From: SAR202 cluster bacterium
Lineage (GTDB): Bacteria; Chloroflexota; Dehalococcoidia; UBA3495
Length of the DNA: 8,408 nucleotides
Direction of reading: 5' to 3'
NCBI GenBank assembly: GCA_009392775.1
Contig: VFFT01000102.1
Span: forward strand, 1 to 8,408
Shown here: positions 1 through 5,435 of the stretch, one piece after another
How the letters are laid out: every line of letters starts with the position of its first letter
How positions within the stretch are numbered: position 1 is the stretch's first letter
Notes under the pieces: model-generated
What the model saw: only the letters and a program-made list of their open reading frames with translations
The model's database searches: none
Told to the model about the DNA's origin: nothing
Made by a program: the position numbers and the translations under genes

Positions 1-269
1 ATATGCCTTATGAAATTGCTAAACAAACTCTCATGGAATGCCCTGGCATTGGTCCCAAAATAGCCGACTGCATATTAGTTTTTTCACTGGAGAAAATGGA
101 AGCCTTCCCAATTGATGTCTGGGTGCGACGGGCTCTAGGTGACTGGTATTTTCCTGATCAGAAAACGCCAAGCAACCAAGTATTACAGTCATGGGCACAA
201 AACTACTTCGGTGCTTACGGGGGATACGCCCAACAATACTTATTTCACGGTAGACGCCTACAAAAATAA
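1..269 (+). CDS. 8-oxoguanine DNA glycosylase (OGG1-like), 3' part
   Basis: This is the C-terminal part of a helix-hairpin-helix GPD-superfamily base-excision glycosylase that would remove oxidised guanine from DNA. The reading frame is open to the left edge (first full codon at base 3), so the ATG at base 3 is most likely internal and about 88 residues are visible. The hairpin PGIGPKIADC carries the lysine (19th visible residue) matching catalytic Lys249 of human OGG1. The aspartate in FPIDV (38th visible) matches Asp268. The Lys-to-Asp spacing of 19 is the same as in OGG1. The end, YGGYAQQYLFH, resembles the last helix of OGG-type enzymes (PYAGYAQQYLFH). The gene ends at TAA 267-269 and converges on the MDR gene across a 58-bp spacer with no clear terminator. 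Assignment to OGG1 over AlkA or MutY rests on the PGIGxKxADC and PxDV motifs. The N-terminal domain is outside the window. Confidence 0.85.
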   Translation, partial: MPYEIAKQTLMECPGIGPKIADCILVFSLEKMEAFPIDVWVRRALGDWYFPDQKTPSNQVLQSWAQNYFGAYGGYAQQYLFHGRRLQK

Positions 270-327
270 CGTGACTACAAAGATTATTCAGTGGAATACA
301 ATACCAGCATATCGAACCCCAAATAGC

Positions 328-1356
328 CTACGGTTTCAATAACAATTTTCCAAAAAAGTTAGTACTCTCCATCTCTTCGTGCGCTAATTTAGCTTCTTCA
401 AGTGGAAAAACCTTATGAATCACAGGGTTTATAACCCCTTTATTCAGCATGGCCACGATCTCTTTCATATCTTGGTTTGTACCCATAAAACCACCGTATA
501 TTTCTATTTGCTTGCTAAATAAAAGCCCGAGATGAAGTTCAGCCCGAAGACCCGTAGTAGCTCCGCAAATAGTGTACCTACCACCCTGCTTTAAAGAACT
601 AAACGCTGCTTTGAAAAAATCTGCACCAACATGGTCCACTAGAAGATCAACGCCTTGTCCATCCGTAAGAGATTTAACAGATTCCGCAATGTCTATCTCG
701 TGGTAATTGATGACTTCATCCGCTCCCAATAAAAGAGCCTGTTTAACTTTCTCAGGTGTACTAGTTGTAGCTATAACACGGGCTCCGACTACTTGTTTAG
801 CTACCTGTACTGCTGCCGTGCCAACACCTGCCGAAGCGGAAAGCACTAAAACAGTTTCCCAAGGTTTAAGTTGTGCTCGACGGACCATCATATTCCATAC
901 AGGCAAGTAGGTTGTAGGCACTGCTGCGGCCTGTTCATACGAGACATTATCGGTCAACACATGAACATTGACAGCAGGAACAGACACATACTCAGCATAA
1001 CTACCGTCTATCGCTGTACCCATGAATTGTGGCGCAGCAGGCGCACTTGGAGAAGTTCCTCCTAATAGATTCACGTCGATTAATGGATTGACAACTACTC
1101 TGTCGCCCACACTAACCCCTGTCACCTTTTCTCCCAATTCAACGACGTCACCGGAGCAATCACCACCTAAGATCAAAGGGGGTGGGAATTCTCTACTAAG
1201 ACCTCTGCCGCCTTCACGAGTGTATAGGTCCAATCTATTTAAAGCTGCTGCTCTCACCCTGATTTTTACTTCTGTTGGGCGAACGATAGGTTCCGGCCTG
1301 TCGCCATAAACCAATACGTCCCGGTCTCCATGGGACTCTATGTATACAGCTTTCAT
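328..1356 (-). CDS. Zinc-independent MDR-family oxidoreductase (quinone oxidoreductase-like)
   Basis: A 342-residue protein of the medium-chain dehydrogenase/reductase superfamily, a full family length, expected to be a cytosolic NAD(P)H-dependent quinone, enone or alcohol oxidoreductase. Residues 1-125 form the GroES-like domain, with LGGDCSGDVVELG at 63-75. The Rossmann domain has the cofactor loop SASAGVGTAAVQVAK at 173-187, and GADEVINY (211-218) is typical of the family. The catalytic-zinc Cys of alcohol dehydrogenases is replaced by Asn40, and the GHE motif by GGD. The lobe at residues 90-113, which holds four cysteines in zinc-containing relatives, is retained in length but has none. 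It is therefore probably zinc-free; the substrate cannot be named. ATG 1356 is preceded by GGAG (1367-1370, minus strand) at 10 nt. It lies 55 bp downstream of the small zinc-finger gene on the same strand and may be co-transcribed, but a plausible promoter sits in the gap. Confidence 0.88.
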   Translation of the reverse strand: MKAVYIESHGDRDVLVYGDRPEPIVRPTEVKIRVRAAALNRLDLYTREGGRGLSREFPPPLILGGDCSGDVVELGEKVTGVSVGDRVVVNPLIDVNLLGGTSPSAPAAPQFMGTAIDGSYAEYVSVPAVNVHVLTDNVSYEQAAAVPTTYLPVWNMMVRRAQLKPWETVLVLSASAGVGTAAVQVAKQVVGARVIATTSTPEKVKQALLLGADEVINYHEIDIAESVKSLTDGQGVDLLVDHVGADFFKAAFSSLKQGGRYTICGATTGLRAELHLGLLFSKQIEIYGGFMGTNQDMKEIVAMLNKGVINPVIHKVFPLEEAKLAHEEMESTNFFGKLLLKP

Positions 1357-1380
1357 ATTTCTACTACTCCACGTTTATTA

Positions 1381-1410
1381 ATTGTATGTACTAAATAAGT
1401 TACACGTCAT
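1381..1410 (-). promoter_or_regulatory. Possible sigma-70-type promoter for the MDR gene
   Basis: On the minus strand, ATGACG (1405-1410, four of six matches to TTGACA) is followed after 18 nt by TACAAT (1381-1386, five of six matches to TATAAT). Transcription would start near 1375, about 18 nt before the ATG at 1356 and upstream of its GGAG. The element lies in the 55-bp gap after the zinc-finger gene. It is read by eye against the consensus only, and the region is AT-rich, so chance similarity is possible. Confidence 0.35.
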
Positions 1411-1411
1411 G

Positions 1412-1630
1412 TTAAGATCGGTTTTCGATACAGTCATTACACAAAAACACGATAGCTAATGCCTCAGGATGGCTTGCTAATTGACCACAAATCGATGCGG
1501 TACTATCTACACTCCATGGGTAATGAAATTTACCTCCACACATCTGACATGAGGTTTCGTGTATTCCATCTAAACTAACGCTACATATAACACACACCTC
1601 AAGGTCAGCCTCATTATCTTCATTCGTCAT
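1412..1630 (-). CDS. Small cysteine-rich PHD/RING-like zinc-binding protein
   Basis: A 72-residue acidic protein that I cannot name. Its cysteines and histidine form a cross-brace-like pattern: C13-x2-C16, C28-x2-C31, x4, H36, then C48 and C64-x2-C67. The C-x2-C-x4-H spacing is that of PHD fingers. The expected sixth ligand three residues after the His is Trp39, so C48 would have to take that role (H24 and H54 are other candidates). Two structural zinc ions are a reasonable inference; DNA, RNA or protein binding cannot be decided. The ATG at 1630 lies inside the end of the cca gene (11-bp overlap, different frame) and has no strong Shine-Dalgarno, which suggests translational coupling to cca. 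The regular CxxC pairs and the overlap argue for a real gene despite its size. No signal peptide or membrane segment is seen. Confidence 0.7.
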   Translation of the reverse strand: MTNEDNEADLEVCVICSVSLDGIHETSCQMCGGKFHYPWSVDSTASICGQLASHPEALAIVFLCNDCIENRS

Positions 1631-2972
1631 GGGGACTCACTTGACTCATCCAAAACTCAACGAAGGAACGCTCATCATGTTCTGAAGCAATTTCTCCATC
1701 CAGTCTCTTTAACAGCAATACCCTCAGGATGTAACCAATATCTGGGCCATTATCTAATCCCATATCTCGCAAATCCGAACCATTGAGCATAGTTTGAGTG
1801 TCCTTGATGCGAGAAATATAACGCAGTAGCACTCCCCAAAGGGTATCCGACTCAGTAATTTCCAAATACCCTAAAATTGCATCATCTCCAATATTTTCCA
1901 ATAAAATAAATATCTCTGAATTAGTTATATTAGATTTAGTCAGATTATCACTACGCGATTCAATTAACCCAACGTCATTCACAACTTTAGACCAGTCTCG
2001 TGGCATATTGAGCTTCTTGATAAATGATGCACGATCATTGTCTGACAGGTTACAAGAAATGGATACTAGAGGACCGAAGGTGCTTCTTTGCTGCAAGCTA
2101 CCAAGAATATTCGATCTTTCCTCCGCAGCAACTGGGTTGCCGAACTTAAGACATTCCATAACCGATGTAAGTACACCTAGGTCGCATAATCGCTGTAATA
2201 CCAGATATGAGTTGGTTTCATAAAATATTCTCTCAAATTCATGACGAACTCTATCCGCACTCAGCAAATCAATACTATGATCCTGCACTGCAGAAGCGAA
2301 CAATTCTTCGGTCGATGAATCCATGGTAAATCCAAATCTCTGCTCATAACGTACTGCCCTGAACAGTCTAGTAGGATCATCAGTAAAACTATCTTTATGA
2401 AGAATCTTTATTGTCCCTGTGGCTAAATCGTCTAAGCCATTGCAGATATCCATTACAGAAGGGTTATCTTCCCACAGAGGAAGTGCCAGAGCGTTGATAG
2501 TAAAATCACGACGCTGCAAGTCTTCCAACATAGGTCCCATCTCCACAATTGGCAATTCTCCTGGATGCAGATATTTCTCAGTTCTAGCGGATGCCAAATC
2601 AACCCTAACATCGTTAAGTACTAAAGTAGCTGTATGGAAACGGTTATGGGTAATAACTTCAGCTCCCATATCATCAGCAAGATTGCTAGCTAAATCTATA
2701 GCATCACCTGCTACAGCAAAATCCAGGTCAGTAATAGGATAACCAAGCAGTGCATCTCGAATAGCCCCTCCGACCAAATACAATGGGAGTCTTTGATGGC
2801 GAGACCGATGGAGCAATTCTTGAAAAAACCGCAGGTACGATCCTGTGAGACTTCTTGCTACAGCTTCGGTTGGTTCTAAGATGTTATGAGGATCTCGCGT
2901 GACGGCCTCCTGAAGACCAATAGTATAGCATGGGGTATTCGGATAATGCTCATATATGAGTACCCCAAGCAA
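1620..2972 (-). CDS. cca: CCA-adding tRNA nucleotidyltransferase (class II)
   Basis: The product adds or repairs the 3' CCA end of tRNA in the cytosol. It has the class II poly(A) polymerase/CCA enzyme head: LVGGAIRDALLG at 66-77, then DLD with catalytic carboxylates Asp82 and Asp84. RRDFTINALA (154-163) gives the nucleotide-selecting region, and DDPTRLFRAVRYEQRFGF (198-215) follows. Near the C-terminus GSDLRDMGLDNGPDIGYIL (398-416) is the conserved tail motif. There is no HD phosphohydrolase domain. A poly(A) polymerase cannot be excluded by sequence alone. The 450-residue reading starts at TTG 2972, the only usual start codon between the upstream in-frame TAA (2985-2987) and the head domain. 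No Shine-Dalgarno precedes it, so the first roughly 40 residues are uncertain. It ends in TGA at 1620-1622, inside the start of the zinc-finger gene, and is divergent from the selenoprotein gene. Confidence 0.9.
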   Translation of the reverse strand: MLGVLIYEHYPNTPCYTIGLQEAVTRDPHNILEPTEAVARSLTGSYLRFFQELLHRSRHQRLPLYLVGGAIRDALLGYPITDLDFAVAGDAIDLASNLADDMGAEVITHNRFHTATLVLNDVRVDLASARTEKYLHPGELPIVEMGPMLEDLQRRDFTINALALPLWEDNPSVMDICNGLDDLATGTIKILHKDSFTDDPTRLFRAVRYEQRFGFTMDSSTEELFASAVQDHSIDLLSADRVRHEFERIFYETNSYLVLQRLCDLGVLTSVMECLKFGNPVAAEERSNILGSLQQRSTFGPLVSISCNLSDNDRASFIKKLNMPRDWSKVVNDVGLIESRSDNLTKSNITNSEIFILLENIGDDAILGYLEITESDTLWGVLLRYISRIKDTQTMLNGSDLRDMGLDNGPDIGYILRVLLLKRLDGEIASEHDERSFVEFWMSQVSPHDE

Positions 2973-2996
2973 TCTTGGACATGCTTACTTTGTTGA

Positions 2997-3005
2997 TGCT
3001 AAAAT
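2997..3005 (+). promoter_or_regulatory. Possible extended -10 promoter for the selenoprotein-rnc-ftsY run
   Basis: TGCTAAAAT fits an extended -10 box (TGn followed by TAAAAT, five of six matches to TATAAT). A start near 3012 would give a leader of about 34 nt containing the AGGAGG ribosome site. The only -35-like element, TTGGAC at 2975-2980, is weak and 19 nt away, which is acceptable for an extended -10 promoter. Judged by eye only. Confidence 0.35.
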
Positions 3006-3033
3006 TCAAACGACTGGAAGCCATAATTAATAC

Positions 3034-3039
3034 AGGAGG
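3034..3039 (+). promoter_or_regulatory. Perfect Shine-Dalgarno AGGAGG fixing the start at ATG 3046
   Basis: AGGAGG lies six bases (CTACAT) before ATG 3046. It is the best ribosome binding site in the window. The alternative start, GTG 3109, has only ACAACGCGGCC before it and no Shine-Dalgarno. This site is the main reason to place the start of the DsbA-family gene upstream of the in-frame TGA. Confidence 0.85.
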
Positions 3040-3045
3040 CTACAT

Positions 3046-3678
3046 ATGTCAAACTTCGAATTTACCACATTTTTTGACTTTCGTTGACCATTTGTCTACA
3101 ACGCGGCCGTGTGGCTGTCGAAAGTGGAAGCATCAACAGGTAAAAAGGTATCCATAGATTGGCAGCCTTTCTCACTTGTTCAAGCCAACAGTGACAAAGG
3201 AGACGATTTTAAGTACTGGGAGCAACCAGAAGCTCTCGATGGCACCGATACCACATTATTAGCCCACCGTGCAGGATTGGCAGCTAAAAGACAAGGAGAA
3301 GAGGCTTTTGACGCTTTCTTCATGGCGCTGCTAAAACTCAGGCACGAAGAGAAACAAGACCTAATGGATCCTGAGGTAATAAATCAAGCAGTTACAATAG
3401 CAGGCATAGATAAAGGCCAATTTCAGGAGGACTTGCTAGACCCCAGCCTGCTAGAACAGATAGGCGCTAGTCATACTAAAGCCGTGGAGGAGTATGGGGT
3501 ATTTGGGGTCCCAACATATGTATCCCCATCAGGAAATGCAGCCTTTGTAAAAATGTTTATACCGCCAGATGAAGAATCAGCAAAGATGTACGAAACAATT
3601 AAAACGATGGTATCCGAACATAAGCACGTCGGAGAAATTAAAAGACCTCAGCCCCCATGGCCACAGGGAATTATTTAG
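3046..3678 (+). CDS. DsbA/FrnE-family thioredoxin-fold selenoprotein (TGA 3085-3087 read as Sec)
   Basis: Reading from ATG 3046 gives 210 residues with one in-frame TGA at codon 14. The start is FFDFR-U-PFVYNAAVWL, and in cysteine homologues I recall from this DsbA family the aligned segment is DF-x-C-PFVYNAA, so selenocysteine would replace the catalytic Cys. The rest is typical: IDWQPFSL (37-44) after the first helix, an alpha-helical insertion around residues 65-150, and the cis-proline loop GVFGVPTYV (151-159, Pro156), ending in GEIKRPQPP. There is no cysteine at all, and the second CxxC position is Val17, so U14 would be the only redox residue. No signal peptide is present, so a cytosolic thiol oxidoreductase or isomerase is likely; its substrate is unknown. 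Support comes from the perfect Shine-Dalgarno, preserved family sequence on both sides of the TGA, and a hairpin directly after it. The GTG 3109 start would delete the active-site strand. A nonsense mutation or base error remains possible. It precedes rnc by nine bases. Confidence 0.85.
3085..3087 (+). other. In-frame TGA, proposed selenocysteine codon
   Basis: This TGA is codon 14 counted from ATG 3046 and sits at the catalytic-cysteine position of the DsbA-family motif. It is one base from TGT/TGC (Cys). Other genes in the window use TGG for Trp without exception (for example the four consecutive Trp codons of the DUF2298 gene), and cca ends in TGA, so general reassignment of TGA is unlikely. 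Confidence 0.8.
3088..3127 (+). promoter_or_regulatory. Bacterial SECIS-like stem-loop
   Basis: The RNA directly after the TGA can fold as a two-part hairpin. The lower stem CCAUUU (3088-3093) pairs with AAGUGG (3122-3127) in six pairs, and UC (3095-3096) can also pair with GA (3120-3121). The upper stem GCGGCC (3103-3108) pairs with GGCUGU (3113-3118), six pairs including two G-U. The apical loop is GUGU (3109-3112). The loop starts 21 nt after the TGA and begins with GU, matching the position and the loop guanine/uridine known for SelB-binding elements such as E. coli fdhF. The fold was made by hand; no energy calculation was done. Confidence 0.6.
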
Positions 3679-3687
3679 GATGATCAA

Positions 3688-4389
3688 TTGGGCATTGAGA
3701 AACTAGAACAAATACTTGAAGTTGAGTTCAAAGATAAAAGTCTGTTAGCGCAATCATTGGTACACCGATCAGCCCTAAATGAGACTGACGACTTAACTTT
3801 AGGTTCATACGAACGGTTAGAGTTCTTGGGAGACGCGGTCCTAGATTTGGTCGTTTCCCAAGAATTGTACGCTAGATGCCAGCATCTGGACGAAGGGGGA
3901 TTGTCAAAAGGGCGATCTAACTTGGTTAGAGGCTCAACTTTAGCCATCATAGCCCAAGAATTAACCTTAGGTGAGTTCCTCGTATTAGGAAGAGGATACA
4001 GTGAGAGCGGAGGTCGTAACACTGAATCCAATTTAGCTGCTGCCTATGAAGCCGTCGTTGCAGCAATCTACCTAGACCAGGGCTTAGATTGCGCTAGAAA
4101 TTTCATAACACGAACCTACGGTAATCGATTAACTGATCTAACATCCATACACACAGAAACTAACAACTATAAGTCACTCCTCCAAGAACACTACCAAGGA
4201 ATTGGCAAACCATCGCCCAGCTACAAAGTCATATCCATGGAAGGCCCAGATCATGAACCCATATTTACTATCCAAGTCTCGCTAGAAGAAAATGTCATCG
4301 GCACAGGAACTGGGACCAGGAAGTCTGAAGCAGAACAAAATGCCGCGTCTGACGCCCTTAGTAAATTAACCATCGCGACGAGGATCTAG
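3688..4389 (+). CDS. rnc: Ribonuclease III
   Basis: A 233-residue double-strand-specific endoribonuclease, the usual family length, acting in rRNA and mRNA processing. The RNase III signature ERLEFLGDAVLD is at 42-53 and supplies Glu42, Glu45 and Asp49. DEGGLS (68-73) contains Glu69, matching E. coli Glu65, and Glu121 matches the essential Glu117. The position matching E. coli Asp114, a metal ligand, is Ala118 (NLAAAYEAVV). The double-stranded-RNA-binding domain spans about residues 160-228 and ends in GTGTGTRKSEAEQNAASDAL. The start is TTG 3688, preceded at seven bases by AGGA (3677-3680), which overlaps the stop codon of the selenoprotein gene. ATG 3680 is in another frame and soon stops. 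Translation is thus probably coupled to the gene upstream. It is followed after three bases by ftsY; the smc gene often found between rnc and ftsY in other bacteria is absent. Confidence 0.95.
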   Translation: MGIEKLEQILEVEFKDKSLLAQSLVHRSALNETDDLTLGSYERLEFLGDAVLDLVVSQELYARCQHLDEGGLSKGRSNLVRGSTLAIIAQELTLGEFLVLGRGYSESGGRNTESNLAAAYEAVVAAIYLDQGLDCARNFITRTYGNRLTDLTSIHTETNNYKSLLQEHYQGIGKPSPSYKVISMEGPDHEPIFTIQVSLEENVIGTGTGTRKSEAEQNAASDALSKLTIATRI

Positions 4390-4392
4390 TCT

Positions 4393-5346
4393 ATGCTAGG
4401 TATATTCAAGCGTGACCCTAATAAAAACCGCAAACAGACTATAGACGGTATAAAACGAACCAGAGATAGTTGGTTTGGGCAAATATTCTCCATGTTGCGT
4501 AATAACAACATTGACGACGGTCTCTGGGATGATCTTGAAGAAATATTGATATCTGCGGACGTCGGAGTTTCCACCTCAGCCGATATACTTGAAGGCCTCA
4601 AATCGGGTCTTAGAAACACGCGTTCTGATGACCCAGAAGAAGCCATTAATCTGCTGAAAACCATTCTGAATGGCATGCTTCAATCATCATCAAATCCAAA
4701 TCTTTGGACAGACGATCACATAACTAAGCCGTATGTGATACTAATGGTAGGCGTTAACGGTGTAGGAAAAACAACTAGTATTGCTAAATTAGCTAATTTC
4801 TTTGCAATCAATGAGAAGAAAGTGATATTAGGAGCAGCCGATACATTCCGCGCGGCGGCGGCAGAGCAACTCACGGTATTGGGAGAAAAACTTAACGTAG
4901 ACGTTATAAGCCACAACCAAGGATCTGATCCAGGAGCCGTCGCTTACGATTCATATCAAGCCGCAAAAGCAAGATCAGCCGATGTACTCATAATAGATAC
5001 AGCAGGAAGGCTGCACAATAAATCCAACCTTATGGAAGAACTAAAGAAGATTAGTCGTGTAATATCCAGACTCGACGAAAGCGCCCCTCACCAGATAATA
5101 CTAACTATAGATGCTACGACAGGCCACAATGGCTTAGAGCAAGCGCGGGCATTCAATGAAGCAGTAGGGTGCACTGGAATATTTCTGTCCAAACTCGATG
5201 GTACCGCAAGAGGGGGTATCGTTCTTGCGATCCACGACGAACTTAAAATTCCAATATTATTCATCGGAACTGGTGAGTCGATTGAAGATTTAGCTCCCTT
5301 TGAACCAATCGAGTTCGTAGAAGGGTTGCTTTCGGAACCTGCGTAG
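4393..5346 (+). CDS. ftsY: Signal recognition particle receptor FtsY
   Basis: A 317-residue SRP-family GTPase that docks ribosome-SRP complexes at the inner membrane. The N domain occupies about residues 1-100. The G domain has the P-loop VGVNGVGKTT (about 118-127), DTFRAAAAEQL (about 153-163), VLIIDTAGR (G3), LSKLDGTARGG (G4, with Ser for the commoner Thr of TKLD) and the closing IPILFIGTGESIEDLAPF. The DTFRAAAAEQL motif and the absence of a methionine-rich M domain distinguish it from Ffh. The acidic A domain of E. coli FtsY is missing; only a short basic start (FKRDPNKNRKQ) precedes the N domain, as in many non-enterobacterial FtsY proteins. ATG 4393 is preceded by GAGGA (4380-4384) at eight bases, inside the end of rnc, and only three bases separate the two genes, so they form an operon with likely coupled translation. 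Confidence 0.97.
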   Translation: MLGIFKRDPNKNRKQTIDGIKRTRDSWFGQIFSMLRNNNIDDGLWDDLEEILISADVGVSTSADILEGLKSGLRNTRSDDPEEAINLLKTILNGMLQSSSNPNLWTDDHITKPYVILMVGVNGVGKTTSIAKLANFFAINEKKVILGAADTFRAAAAEQLTVLGEKLNVDVISHNQGSDPGAVAYDSYQAAKARSADVLIIDTAGRLHNKSNLMEELKKISRVISRLDESAPHQIILTIDATTGHNGLEQARAFNEAVGCTGIFLSKLDGTARGGIVLAIHDELKIPILFIGTGESIEDLAPFEPIEFVEGLLSEPA

Positions 5347-5355
5347 ATTCAGTAG

Positions 5356-5422
5356 AATACTATCTAAGAATTACAGTCTGATTCAATCAGTGATACTACA
5401 AACCACGATATCCGATAGTATT
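5356..5422. repeat. Inverted repeat with central palindrome between ftsY and the DUF2298 gene
   Basis: Perfect 9-bp inverted repeats, AATACTATC (5356-5364) and GATAGTATT (5414-5422), flank a 49-nt interior. The interior holds a second palindrome, CTGATT-C-AATCAG (5378-5390). No T-run follows, so it is not a standard intrinsic terminator. It fills most of the 89-bp spacer and ends 13 bases before the ATG of the DUF2298 gene, so an operator or a folded leader is possible. Confidence 0.5.
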
Positions 5423-5435
5423 ACCATTCTATAAT

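Noticed and set aside
270..327. Bidirectional terminator between the convergent glycosylase and MDR genes
   Set aside because: Only a weak imperfect palindrome (TGGAATACAATACCA) and no GC-rich stem with a T-tract on either strand.
1022..1309. Plus-strand open frame opposite the MDR gene
   Set aside because: Ser/Thr/Pro-rich translation with no motif, wholly inside a well-supported gene on the other strand.
2952..2982. Short leader peptide from ATG 2982 on the minus strand (MSKIAWGTHI)
   Set aside because: Only 10 codons, no ribosome site and no attenuator-like structure. Noted only because it overlaps the uncertain cca start.
3046..3087. General reassignment of TGA to Trp or Gly as the explanation for the in-frame TGA
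   Set aside because: All tryptophans in the other genes are TGG, long genes such as the 785-codon DUF2298 gene have no internal TGA, and cca ends at TGA. The TGA is also at a Cys position, not a Trp or Gly position.
3109..3678. GTG 3109 as the start of the DsbA-family gene (189 residues)
   Set aside because: No Shine-Dalgarno precedes it and the protein would lack the first strand and active site of the fold. The upstream frame from ATG 3046 has a perfect Shine-Dalgarno and matches the family.
3046..3678. Pseudogene by nonsense mutation
   Set aside because: Not fully excluded, but the rest of the frame is intact, the ribosome site is perfect, rnc is coupled downstream, the stop is exactly at the catalytic Cys, and a SECIS-like fold follows it.
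3684..4031. Minus-strand open frame opposite rnc (and the similar one opposite ftsY at 4386-4676)
   Set aside because: These lie antisense to strongly conserved genes, contain no recognisable domain and have compositions expected of shadow frames.
5347..5435. Intrinsic terminator after ftsY
   Set aside because: The inverted repeat is AT-rich with a 49-nt interior and no T-run follows it.
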